From Pseudanabaena sp. M085S1SP2A07QC (GTDB taxonomy: Bacteria > Cyanobacteriota > Cyanobacteriia > Pseudanabaenales > Pseudanabaenaceae), in assembly GCA_020404895.1 (NCBI GenBank), contig JADBWK010000035.1, positions 1 through 64,000 on the forward strand: 64,000 nt of DNA, given 5' to 3'. This document shows positions 44,541-52,679 of this stretch, piece after piece. Numbering within the stretch: position 1 is the first letter of the stretch; each line of letters starts with the position of its first letter. A program made the position numbers and the translations under genes. The notes beneath the pieces are model-generated. The model worked only from the letters and a program-made list of their open reading frames with translations. It made no database searches and was not told the origin of the DNA.

Positions 44541-44879
44541 ATGAGTACAGATCTACCTGCAAACTTACAATCCGAGAAATTGAAGGCTTCTTTACCAGCT
44601 TTACAAAATCACTTGCAAGGATTTCTTGCAGAATATGAAGATAAGGTTGCTCAAGCACGTGCCCAACTTGCCCATGTGGAAGCACTCCTAGTAAGCCTAC
44701 CTACTGAAGCACCTAAATCTAAAGGTAAAAAGAAAGATGATCGCCCTAAAATGTCAGACTATCCTACGCAAAAAAATTTAAGACCTAAACGCCGATCGCT
44801 GTTTGGTTCAGATAAAGATAAAATTATCATTGGGAAAAAATTTGATGAACCCTTGACAGAATTTCAGGATTATATTTGA
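44541..44879 (+). CDS. Chimeric antitoxin: histone-like-protein N-domain fused to a VapB-like tail
   Basis: 112 residues. The first 65 or so are nearly the same as the start of the histone-like protein at 48815-49957 (shared EYEDKVAQARAQLAHVEALL, then a Lys-rich TEAPKSKGKKK). The last 25 (RSLFGSDKDKIIIGKKFDEP) look instead like the toxin-binding tail of DUF2281/VapB antitoxins; compare IWMSDDFNEPLPDEF at 39707. The stop overlaps the following PIN toxin start (TGATG), as in the intact module at 39707-40314. It appears to be a fusion created by recombination. Whether it neutralises anything now is unknown, since the toxin is interrupted. Confidence 0.65.
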   Translation: MSTDLPANLQSEKLKASLPALQNHLQGFLAEYEDKVAQARAQLAHVEALLVSLPTEAPKSKGKKKDDRPKMSDYPTQKNLRPKRRSLFGSDKDKIIIGKKFDEPLTEFQDYI

Positions 44880-45386
44880 TGAGTCATTTCTTGCTTGATA
44901 CTCATTCTTTAATTTGGTTCTTTAAAGGAGATGCTCAATTAAGCCGTAAAGCTCGAACAATAATTGATGATGAGGAAAATATAAAATTCATCAGCATAGT
45001 TAGTGCATGGGAAATGACAATCAAACAAAGTAAAGGTAGAGAGTTTCTCGATTTGGGAACAACAGTTGATAATTTTGTCGAACAAAAGCTTATCTATAGC
45101 AACGTAAGAGATAGATAGGACAATTCAAAACTCAAAAGATGGCAGAGCTTTGCTCTGCCATCTTTTGGGTTTTATGTCCTGAGCAAAGCTTACATTGCTA
45201 TATCAAGATTTTCAGCTTCTCCCAGTTGAATTATCCCATTTGAAGGTTTTGTCTGTACTACCAGTTTTCCAAAAACATAAAGAGCCTTTTGACCGCTTAT
45301 TGATAGCTCAAGCAATGAGTGAAAATTTATCTCTGATTAGTTGTGACAGTAAATTTAAAGACTATCCTATAGACAGAATTTGGTAG
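44879..45386 (+). pseudogene. VapC-type PIN toxin interrupted by a 108-bp element
   Basis: The first part (FLLDTHSLIWFF, SAWEMTIKQSK, to VEQKLI) runs into the element and stops at 45118 (YSNVRDR). The second part resumes at YQDFQLLPVELSHLKVL and ends KEPFDRLLIAQAMSENLSLI ... DRIW. Removing the 108-bp element with one TA copy joins KLI to YQDFQ in frame, giving a full PIN toxin of about 128 residues. Without removal the protein lacks the C-terminal acidic residues and should be inactive. Confidence 0.85.
45095..45202. mobile_element. 108-bp MITE-like element, copy 2, inside vapC
   Basis: Same ends and length as copies at 38370 and 51651. It differs from copy 1 at about three positions (AAACTC for AAACCC, TTT loop for TTC, and CCTGAGC for CCTAAGC). 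TA is duplicated at the ends. It interrupts the PIN gene. Confidence 0.88.
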
Positions 45387-45405
45387 TGATCTCCTCTGCA
45401 AAAAA

Positions 45406-46794
45406 TCAGAAAATACCTGCGGATTCGTAGAGGCGGCGAATTAGAGCGAGAATCTTGCGATCGTAGAGAGGATCGATCGCCCAACGTCCCGTTAGTTGAT
45501 GTAAGACTGGAGCAACGCCTCTCGCCACAAAATTGAATCTGGGTGCAACTAGAGGTTGAAATAGCGGAGCATTACAGGCGTAAGCTTTAAGCTGTTGGAT
45601 ATGTGCTCTTACACCTGTGCGCTGATCGGCAAAAGTTGCCCCTGCTCCTTTTGTATTAGAACTGGCTGCTGCACCCAAACTAGCGAAATTATTTTGCTCA
45701 GGCTCAATACCTTTGACAAATCTGAGAAATCCTGTTTCGATACACATTTGACAAAAAGCAATATCGTGATTTACACCTTCAATTTCAGCTTCTTCCCGAT
45801 ATATGTGAGGTAGATCGCTATGGTTGGTAAGTACTGCTTCATTATTATTTTTAAGGAACATCAGCATCTGCACTTCCGACGCATTGCCAACTCCCATGAT
45901 CTGATCGATTTGTCCAGTAAAAACCTTGAAAATTGTTTTCAAATAAAGTGTGCGTGTAGTGCTATCCCAAGACACAGAAGTATTTAGCTCACGCAGCGCG
46001 ATCGCTTGTATGTAGACGATACTTTGATAACGGAGACGACAGGTTAAAGGAATTTGGTTGAGATCGAAGCCAAGGCGATCGACTAAATCCGCAGGCACAA
46101 AAACATTTCCTGAAACTAGAATCCCTTTTTCTTCATAACTTTGACCATTGAGATTGATGTTAATCTCTGGATAAGCCACGGGCTTAATAGTCGTGGGGCG
46201 ATTGGATGGAGTATATACAGGAATTGTGGTGGCAGTTTCGTTAATCCATGATTGCAAACCATCGGCAATTCCGATCGCATAATCACGTCGCCTTGTTTGC
46301 ATTAATAACTTGTCTTGAGAATTGTTAGAAAACACTAATTCCAGCAAGATGGAAGGAACTGAAATTTGGCGGCAAAAACTCAAACTACCTATGCTTGCGA
46401 TCGTATCCGCTTTTGCACCACGATTGATGATTTCAGGTACACGCTTAGTTAAAGCACTGGTAAGTATTTCTGCTTGTCGCTTACGTAGCGCATTATTCGT
46501 AATGTAATAGGCAGTTGTACCGCGTAACTCACTAGTACTAGTAATATCTATTTGCATGGACAAAGCCACATCTTGAGGTGTAGCTCTCGCATTAATCCAA
46601 GCGATCGCCTCAGTTAAATTTAAATCATCGCTAGGGATGCTGATCGAAATGCCCCGCGATCGCAATTCGGCAATCACTAAGTCTCTGGTGGCAGCTAATT
46701 CAGCAGTTTCCATCGCTCCACCCGTCATCTCACTCAGATCGCGAAATGACCCCTCAAAACCACCGTGACCTGCGGAAATAAATATTTTACCCAT
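45406..46794 (-). CDS. N-acetylmuramoyl-L-alanine amidase-like protein with C-terminal glucosaminidase domain
   Basis: 462 residues. Residues 1-195 match Amidase_3: FISAGHGG (His10), GAMETAELA (Glu29), and PSILLELVFSNN with the late Glu. The usual second zinc His in S-(I/L)-H-(A)-N appears as Gln81 in LSMQID. A middle beta domain (about 210-300) resembles copper-amine-oxidase/stalk repeats. The C-terminus (about 310-462, with FCQMCIETGFLRF and TGVRAHIQQLKAYA) is Glucosaminidase-like. No signal peptide is present on the ATG 46794 form. It may act on peptidoglycan via the glucosaminidase only. Confidence 0.75.
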   Translation of the reverse strand: MGKIFISAGHGGFEGSFRDLSEMTGGAMETAELAATRDLVIAELRSRGISISIPSDDLNLTEAIAWINARATPQDVALSMQIDITSTSELRGTTAYYITNNALRKRQAEILTSALTKRVPEIINRGAKADTIASIGSLSFCRQISVPSILLELVFSNNSQDKLLMQTRRRDYAIGIADGLQSWINETATTIPVYTPSNRPTTIKPVAYPEININLNGQSYEEKGILVSGNVFVPADLVDRLGFDLNQIPLTCRLRYQSIVYIQAIALRELNTSVSWDSTTRTLYLKTIFKVFTGQIDQIMGVGNASEVQMLMFLKNNNEAVLTNHSDLPHIYREEAEIEGVNHDIAFCQMCIETGFLRFVKGIEPEQNNFASLGAAASSNTKGAGATFADQRTGVRAHIQQLKAYACNAPLFQPLVAPRFNFVARGVAPVLHQLTGRWAIDPLYDRKILALIRRLYESAGIF

Positions 46795-46877
46795 ATCTCT
46801 ATCTGCCAGCCAATTTCAGCAACCAAAAAAGTCTTCGTAAGTCTATCAGCTTTTGTCCTGTTTGACTTTTTATTATT

Positions 46878-46914
46878 AAAAATAGAAAGGGGGCTTTGCG
46901 CCCTTCTATTTTTT
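46878..46914. repeat. AT-rich hairpin AAAATAGAAAGGG / CCCTTCTATTTT
   Basis: The arms pair with one missing T around GGCTTTGCG and are followed by a T-run. It is terminator-like in form, but the adjacent gene starts here rather than ends. Confidence 0.6.
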
Positions 46915-46957
46915 GGATTGAGATCTGATCATAAAAATATCAAAATTGGTTTCATAA

Positions 46958-47012
46958 TTAATACAGCACTTTGCGAATGTGTAATGAACACATTCGCAAA
47001 GTGCTGTATTAA
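46958..47012. repeat. 24-bp-armed perfect palindrome
   Basis: TTAATACAGCACTTTGCGAA with TGTG (46958-46981) pairs exactly with 46989-47012 around TAATGAA. No adjacent gene end explains it. Confidence 0.8.
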
Positions 47013-47029
47013 TCTCAGTGAGATTTTTG

Positions 47030-47062
47030 GTTTTGGATTTTGCCTATGGCAAAATCCAAAAC
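47030..47062. repeat. 15-bp-armed perfect palindrome
   Basis: GTTTTGGATTTTGCC (47030-47044) pairs exactly with 47048-47062 around TAT. It lies about 50 bases before the ferredoxin start. Confidence 0.8.
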
Positions 47063-47110
47063 GATGTATTGCTGATTTATCAGGGCGGGAATCTTCAAAA
47101 AGCACCAATC

Positions 47111-47515
47111 ATGAAAAAAAGAGTTAATCTTACCTTTCCCAAGCGAGCAATCAGCATTCCGATCACCTATCGGCTTGCGAAAGATTTTAATATTGCCGCC
47201 AATATCATTCGTGCTCAAGTCGCCCCCAATAAAGTTGGCAAAATGGTGCTGGAGCTATCAGGCGATATTGACCAACTGGAAGAAGCGATGGACTGGATGC
47301 GATCGCAAGATATCGAGGTTTCATTACATGGTCGCGAAATTGTGATCGATGATACTGCTTGTGTTGATTGCGGCTTGTGTACGGGTGTCTGCCCCACAGA
47401 AGCCTTGACTCTCGATCCGAAGACTTTTCAACTCAACTTTTTGCGATCGCGCTGTGTTGTCTGCGAACAATGCATTACTGCATGTCCTGTTAACGCTATA
47501 TCCATCAACCTATAG
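47111..47515 (+). CDS. NIL domain plus 2x[4Fe-4S] ferredoxin-like protein
   Basis: 134 residues from ATG 47111. The first 75 residues are a NIL domain (RLAKDFNIAANIIRAQVAPN, GKMVLELSG), named for MetN-like ligand binding. Then come two ferredoxin motifs: CVDCGLCTGVCP and CVVCEQCITACP. Cyanobacteria carry this fusion widely; roles in sulfur or redox sensing have been suggested. The upstream frame from 47018 includes a palindrome and lacks similarity, so the start is the family Met. A REP-like palindrome follows downstream. Confidence 0.88.
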   Translation: MKKRVNLTFPKRAISIPITYRLAKDFNIAANIIRAQVAPNKVGKMVLELSGDIDQLEEAMDWMRSQDIEVSLHGREIVIDDTACVDCGLCTGVCPTEALTLDPKTFQLNFLRSRCVVCEQCITACPVNAISINL

Positions 47516-47543
47516 TTTTTTTTCGCAATTTTATGAGTTGGAA

Positions 47544-47604
47544 GAACCGCAATAAATTTTTTGAAAGTGTTGCTTTGCAGCACTTTCAAAAAATTTATTG
47601 GTTC
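47544..47604. repeat. Intergenic palindrome, GAACC-CAATAAA family, copy 2
   Basis: GAACCGCAATAAATTTTTTG followed by AAAGTG (47544-47569) pairs with 47581-47604 around TTGCTTTGCAG, lacking only two bases near the outer end. It matches the layout of the copy at 26947 (GAACC, CAATAAA, GTGTTGC/GCAGCAC). Confidence 0.8.
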
Positions 47605-47760
47605 AGGATTGAGTGCAAAGCATTGTAAGCTCAAGAGAGGTAATGCTTAAGACACAAATCAGCGACAACCGATTTGAGATTGCGATAACCGCTTATAATG
47701 ATACAAAAAGTAACAATTTTTCATAAACCCTTTAATCAATCAAACTTTGAGTCATAACTC

Positions 47761-48507
47761 ATGCATTTTGAGTTTTTTTCGCTAGAAATTATTCAAGAAT
47801 GGATACAGCAGTATGGATACTGGATTGTTTTCTTAGGCATCATGCTTGAGAATGCAGGTATCCCATTGCCAGGGGAAACGATCACCTTAGTTGGTGGATT
47901 TTTGGCTGGAAATGGCGAGTTGCGCTATCCATTAGTTTTGCTATGTACCGTCGCTGGAGCTATCTTGGGAGACAGTGCGGGATACTGGTTAGGACGTTGG
48001 GGAGGATTGCCAGCGTTAGAGAAAATAGGCAAGCTATTTCGGATGCCCAGCGATGAAATTGCGATCGCCCGCGAAAAATTTCGTGGTAGCGCCGATCGGG
48101 CGGTCTTTTTTGGACGCTTTATCGCGATCTTACGAATCTTTGCAGGCCCAATGGCAGGGTTGTCAGGGATGTCCTATCCTCGATTTCTATTTTTCAATGC
48201 TACAGGTGCGATCGTCTGGGCAACAGTCACCACAGGGGTCGCTTATTACGCAGGTACATTAATTCCCCTAGAAACTCTAGTCTCTGGAGTTGTCAGGATT
48301 AGTTCAATTATTTTAAGCGGTGTAGTGCTATGGTTTGCCATACCCCCAGCATTCCGATGGCTTAAAGAAAGGTTTATCAATTGGCGCAATGCAAATAAAC
48401 CTCAATCCTCTAAAACCAGTCATCCTAATCTCCAATCTGCGCAAGAGCCACCTCTACTCTTATCAATCACTGAAGATAAGGTGATGCTAAAAATAGAAAA
48501 AGATTAA
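47761..48507 (+). CDS. DedA family membrane protein
   Basis: 248 residues. The DedA/SNARE-associated signature is clear: ILENAGIPLPGETITLVGGFLA (read as GIPLPGE), GDSAGYWLGRWGG, FFGRFIAILRIFAGPMAGLSGM, with four to five membrane segments. DedA proteins act in lipid flipping (undecaprenyl phosphate or phosphatidylethanolamine) and membrane homeostasis. The start is ATG 47761. The C-terminus is an extended polar tail. A strong terminator follows before the tRNA. Confidence 0.9.
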   Translation: MHFEFFSLEIIQEWIQQYGYWIVFLGIMLENAGIPLPGETITLVGGFLAGNGELRYPLVLLCTVAGAILGDSAGYWLGRWGGLPALEKIGKLFRMPSDEIAIAREKFRGSADRAVFFGRFIAILRIFAGPMAGLSGMSYPRFLFFNATGAIVWATVTTGVAYYAGTLIPLETLVSGVVRISSIILSGVVLWFAIPPAFRWLKERFINWRNANKPQSSKTSHPNLQSAQEPPLLLSITEDKVMLKIEKD

Positions 48508-48511
48508 ACAG

Positions 48512-48548
48512 AAAAAGATGGGCTACCCACAGGGTAGCCCATCTTTTT
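48512..48548. terminator. Terminator after dedA
   Basis: AAAAAGATGGGCTACCC pairs with 48532-48548 around ACA and ends in a T-run. It also lies just downstream of the tRNA on the other strand, so it may serve both. Confidence 0.85.
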
Positions 48549-48555
48549 GTAATTA

Positions 48556-48640
48556 CGGAGAGAGAGGGATTCGAACCCTCGGTTGCTTTCACAACATTCG
48601 ATTTCAAGTCGAACGCATTCGACCACTCTGCCATCTCTCC
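48556..48640 (-). tRNA. tRNA-Ser (anticodon UGA)
   Basis: Read on the minus strand, GGAGAGA (5') pairs with TCTCTCC (3') in the acceptor stem, with discriminator G. The anticodon loop reads CTTGAAA, giving UGA, and a long variable arm (class II) follows, then the TTCGAATCC T-loop. The 85-nucleotide length is normal. CCA is not encoded. Confidence 0.96.
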
Positions 48641-48679
48641 CGTTGGATATTCTAAGGCATGATTACACCTAACACAAGC

Positions 48680-48716
48680 AAAAAATAAAGACTCGCATAG
48701 CGAGTCTTTATTTTTT
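48680..48716. terminator. Bidirectional hairpin between the tRNA and the histone-like gene
   Basis: AAAAAATAAAGACTCGC (48680-48696) pairs exactly with 48700-48716 around ATA. It sits about 100 bases after the histone-like gene stop, which is transcribed toward it. Confidence 0.8.
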
Positions 48717-48814
48717 AGAGGTAGTAGGTTTCAAATGAGTATGTGCTCATTTGAAATTCTAAAATCAATCCTATGTCGAAAGCAGAATAAAAATCCTTAC
48801 AGGCTACCGTCAAT

Positions 48815-49957
48815 TTAGGCCTTGACCGCAGACATCGACAAGGTGTAGTAACCCAACTGGTTAGGAACTCTCTCCCATTTACCATCCAACTTGCCTTTAG
48901 ACAAGTTCTTGGTAACGCGGTCTTTCGCTTGACGGAAGTTTTCTGCCGAGAGATCGCCATAGAGAGCTTTGACAACGCTATCAGCATTGACAAACTCGCC
49001 CTTACGCTCTTGTAAAACTTTCTCGATCGCATCAGTCAAGGTATTACCCTGATAGAGAGGACGCATTACCAGAGAACTCATGCGACCAGACTTCTTCGGC
49101 TGTGAAGCTTTAGATGATTCTGCTTCCGCCTTTTTTGAAGCCTTAGGAGTTGCCTTTACAGGGGTCGCCTTAGGAGCTTTGGTTGCTACCGCCTTAGGAG
49201 CTTTAGTTGCTACTGCCTTAGGAGCTTTAGTTGCCTTAGTTGCTTTAGGGGCAGGAGCTGCTTTAGCAGCAGTTTTAGGAGCTTTGGCTGCCTTAGGAGC
49301 AGGAGCTTCAGTCTTCACAGATGCAGCTCTACCTCTCTTAATGGTAGAGGTAGGGACTGTTTTCAAGGTTTCTAAAGATAATGTGTAGTAACCAAGTTGG
49401 TTAGGAACACGCTTCCATCTATCTTCGCCTTTGCCCTTCGAGAGGTTTTTGGTGACGCGCTCTTTAGCGACTCGGAACACTGTCTCAGTCAGATCACCGT
49501 AAAGGATATTGACCACGTCATCAGCATTTACAGCTTGACCTTGGCGTTCATTCAAAATCTTTTCGATCGCTTCTGTGAGGGTAAGACCATCATAGGCAGG
49601 ACGAGTTGTCAAAGAGCCACGACGATGTCCTCTTCCTCTTCCTTTAGCGGCAGGAGCAACTTCAGGCTTAGCGGCGGCTTTAGGTTTGCGACCTTTAGTA
49701 GGGGCGGGTGGAACTTCAGCAATGACGACGGGAGCAACAACAGGAGCGACAGCTTCGACTTCTTTCTTTTTAGCTTTGGTCTTAGGAGCTTCGGCGGGTA
49801 ATGTGCCTAGAAGAGCTTCAACATGGGCGAGTTGGGCACGGGCTTGAGCAACTTTGTCTTCATATTCAGAGAGGAATCCTTGCAAACTGCTATGCAAAGC
49901 TTGTAAAGTCGCGCCAAAGCCGTCTGGCTGTAGTGTTACAGGTAGATCTATAGTCAT
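48815..49957 (-). CDS. Histone-like protein with two winged-helix (HARE-HTH-like) repeats and Ala/Lys/Pro linkers
   Basis: 380 residues. Residues 1-60 form a coiled-coil start (GFLSEYEDKVAQARAQLAHV). Two related domains follow at about 110-205 and 295-380: LTEAIEKILNERQG and LTDAIEKVLQERKG, then (V/A)NADxVV, LYGDL, A(K/x)xRVTKNLSKGK and RVPNQLGYYTLS. Between them is a histone-H1-like AKAPKA tail. The repeat resembles the HARE-HTH winged helix used in chromatin and nucleoid proteins. It is probably a nucleoid-associated protein; DNA binding is inference. The N-domain is reused in the chimeric antitoxin at 44541. The start is ATG 49957. Confidence 0.7.
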   Translation of the reverse strand: MTIDLPVTLQPDGFGATLQALHSSLQGFLSEYEDKVAQARAQLAHVEALLGTLPAEAPKTKAKKKEVEAVAPVVAPVVIAEVPPAPTKGRKPKAAAKPEVAPAAKGRGRGHRRGSLTTRPAYDGLTLTEAIEKILNERQGQAVNADDVVNILYGDLTETVFRVAKERVTKNLSKGKGEDRWKRVPNQLGYYTLSLETLKTVPTSTIKRGRAASVKTEAPAPKAAKAPKTAAKAAPAPKATKATKAPKAVATKAPKAVATKAPKATPVKATPKASKKAEAESSKASQPKKSGRMSSLVMRPLYQGNTLTDAIEKVLQERKGEFVNADSVVKALYGDLSAENFRQAKDRVTKNLSKGKLDGKWERVPNQLGYYTLSMSAVKA

Positions 49958-50159
49958 ATTACGGAAACCAAAAAGATAGTAATGATTAATTGATTAGATT
50001 AGCTTGTTTCTTCATACGTTTGCTTATGATGGAAGAAACTCATCATTTCGTTCTATCACGTTTTGAGAGAACTCGCAATAGTTTGGAAAGAATTCTCACT
50101 ATTTTATTTTTTTTTAGAAGAAAGAGGTCATATAAAGGGTCATCTTTCTCAAATAATTG

Positions 50160-52593
50160 TCATTTTTTTAACCCTAGGAGAAACTTTGCCTCAGCAGCGC
50201 GATCGCTATTGGGATATCTCTCTAGTAAAGTCTTTAAATAGCTAGGTCGCCTACTGAGAAAGAAACTCGAAAATAGCAGATCGTCTATATATGTACTTTG
50301 CGGAAACTTAGCCTGTAACTCCGCGATAATGTCATCGATCCGCTTTAGATAGTCAGAGCTTAAACCTAGCTCGCGATCAAACTCATAGCTTTTGCCTATA
50401 GCCGCTGAGAGTCTAGATAAGGTTCTTTCCATACTGACGTTAAATTGATTAAAGCTTACGGTAGCGGTTACTCCTGCGGGAGGATGGATATTTTGTCTTT
50501 CTGAGAAAGTGTGGTTTTCCCACTGGTCAAATAAGGTCATGGCAAGCATATATAAAGTTTTTTCGCGAACTGTTGGAGATGTGCTGTTTTCTTCGAGTAG
50601 TTCTTGATAGATAGAGATGGCGATCGCATTTTCACTATGCTCTCGATATTTAGTCATAATCTCTTTATAGTCGAGCTTTGATTCATCGCATACCCACCAT
50701 TTACGACAACCTTGATAGCCTTGATAGCTTGGGCTTGGCAACTGATAGAGCTGATTGCCCTGCAAGACTGGCAAATTCAAGCGTCCGTTTTTCCATCCGC
50801 CGATACCTGCCCAATTTGAGGCAATTTGATAGCGTGATTCGGGTGTATTTTCGATTTGCCATTGGAGTAGCTTTTGCCACCGCAGCTTTTGTTCGCTCAG
50901 CAGTGATTGAGATTCTTTCCTGTACCTAGCTACTCGATCGTACCAACTATAATACTTTCGCCTAGGATCTTGAGGATAGAAATATGCTTCAAGGATGCGA
51001 TCGGGAAGTGTCTCTAATTTTATGTTTTCAGCAGTTTCTAGAGCTTTGGCATAGTCTTGCGATCGCGCGTATTGGATAGCGATCGCATATTGCAAGAAAG
51101 GAGCTAATGGTTGATTATCTGGATCTTGCAAAAGTATTTGCATCTGCTCGATAGACAAACCAACATTTAGTAAGATGCGAATATGAGGGAAGGCGAGATA
51201 GCGAGCATCGCGATCGCCCATTGGTTGCGCCATCATTTTCATCCAGAGGCGCATCGCTCCCATAATGTCATTATTGTCTTGCAAACTCAGCGCAAGGAAG
51301 TAAGAGGCATCATCTGCACCAGAATGGTCTTCATAGCGATTTAGCCAGTCTTGCCATGCTTCGAGTCGTTCTTGATCGGTCATCTTCGCATTGCGATCAA
51401 GGATTTCCTGACTGCGTTTCTGATTCCCAAGGTATGAACGTCCAGTCAAATCACCATATTCGCGACAGCCTCGAACAAATTTTGACTGCGGATATTTTTC
51501 CACTATTCCCAAAACCAAAAAATAAGCGTAACCACTCTTCGCAGAAGGATTTAAGTCACCAACAAGTAGTGAGAGTGGGTAAAGTTGTGGCAGGTCATTC
51601 TCCAAAATATCTTGAAGAATTTCTGACGCTTGCTCGTCTCCATGCCGATCTATAGCAACGTAAGAGATAGATAGGACAATTCAAAACCCAAAAGATGGCA
51701 GAGCGAAGCTCTGCCATCTTTTGGGTTTTATGTCCTAAGCAAAGCTTACATTGCTATAGTTCGGCGATCGCCCAGATCCGATCTGAGGCTTTTTCTTCAT
51801 CTGTGGAGAGATCGTTTGCTAAAGCGCGAAAGAAGGCGCGACCAAAGGGAGTAATTTCTCCTGCTTTAATTTTGCCCAGTCGCTCAACCAAAATTTTGTC
51901 TCGGTCATCAATGGATTGTTTTTGGTATAAAGCGATCGCCTCATCGATCTGGCTATCTGTCGGTTGTTGTAGCTGCTCAAATTTAACCCAATCTGACAGA
52001 CCGATAAACTCTATTTCTTTTTCGTCTCGAAATTTGCCATAAACAGCTTCACGCTCACCTAGGTTTCCTAAAAAAAGAGTGTTAAACCCATAGAATCGCG
52101 GAGAATCTCTAGGTTCCAGATTCGCTTTAGCTAAGGCGATCAACTCTGCTCTTACTTTAGGATCGTCCAAGCCAAAATCCTTCTCCCAAAATGTTACCCG
52201 CCCAAACAAATTACTACGATCATTTTCAAAAAGCGAACTATAGTTGGCTCTATAGCCACCCATACGAGTAATTTTTCGTTTAATTTGTTGACGTAACCAC
52301 ATAGTTGTGTAAGGTTTGCCGAGGCTGCGAATGCCTTCAACACCATACTTTTGTCGCGTTCCATCACCGAAACTAGCATAGTAACTTAGCAAAGGATAAG
52401 CTTTTGCTCCATAACGCTTCCAAGCAGGATTTTTAACAGGGTCACTTCCCCATTTTGCCTGAAGAATATCTTGGCGGATTGCTTGAGCGATTTCTTGCCA
52501 TTGGGGATCGAATCGGAGGCGATCGCGCAGGACATCATCGATTTCTAATTGTGAGATTTCTTGGGGACTGAAGGAATCCGCTAGTTTTGACAT
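50160..52593 (-). pseudogene. Solenoid (TPR/HEAT-like) protein gene interrupted by a 108-bp element
   Basis: The 5' part (52593-51754, from MSKLADSF to DRIWAIAEL) stops at the TAG supplied by the element end. The 3' part (to 50160) continues as DRHGDEQASEILQDILENDL and ends KFLLGLKK. Deleting the 108-bp element plus one TA joins WAIAEL to DRHGDEQ in frame, giving about 775 residues rich in helical repeats (for example SYFLALSLQDNND, and ALETAENIKLETLPDR). The function of the intact protein is unknown to me. An ATG at 51605 could re-initiate the second part. Confidence 0.85.
51651..51758. mobile_element. 108-bp MITE-like element, copy 3, inside a solenoid gene
   Basis: Identical to copy 1 except that the hairpin loop reads GAA instead of TTC, its reverse complement (GAGC-GAA-GCTC against GAGC-TTC-GCTC). 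TA is duplicated at the ends. It supplies the stop codon of the 5' fragment. Confidence 0.88.
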
Positions 52594-52679
52594 TTCAGGT
52601 TGTCAGACTTTTGTGATTTGGTATTGTTGAATATTTACCTAGCAAGAATTATTTTACAAATCATGCCCAGAAAAATTTT

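Larger units (their letters stand above)
46795..47110. other. 316-base non-coding gap with three palindromes
   Basis: No coding frame is convincing. It holds a probable amidase-side hairpin (46878-46914) and two long palindromes (46958-47012, 47030-47062). The ferredoxin promoter should lie in the remaining 50 bases before 47111 or upstream of the palindromes. Confidence 0.6.

Noticed and set aside
49080-49388. 102-codon plus-strand frame over the histone-like gene
   Set aside because: It is the Ala/Leu/Gly-rich antisense of the AKAPKA linker.
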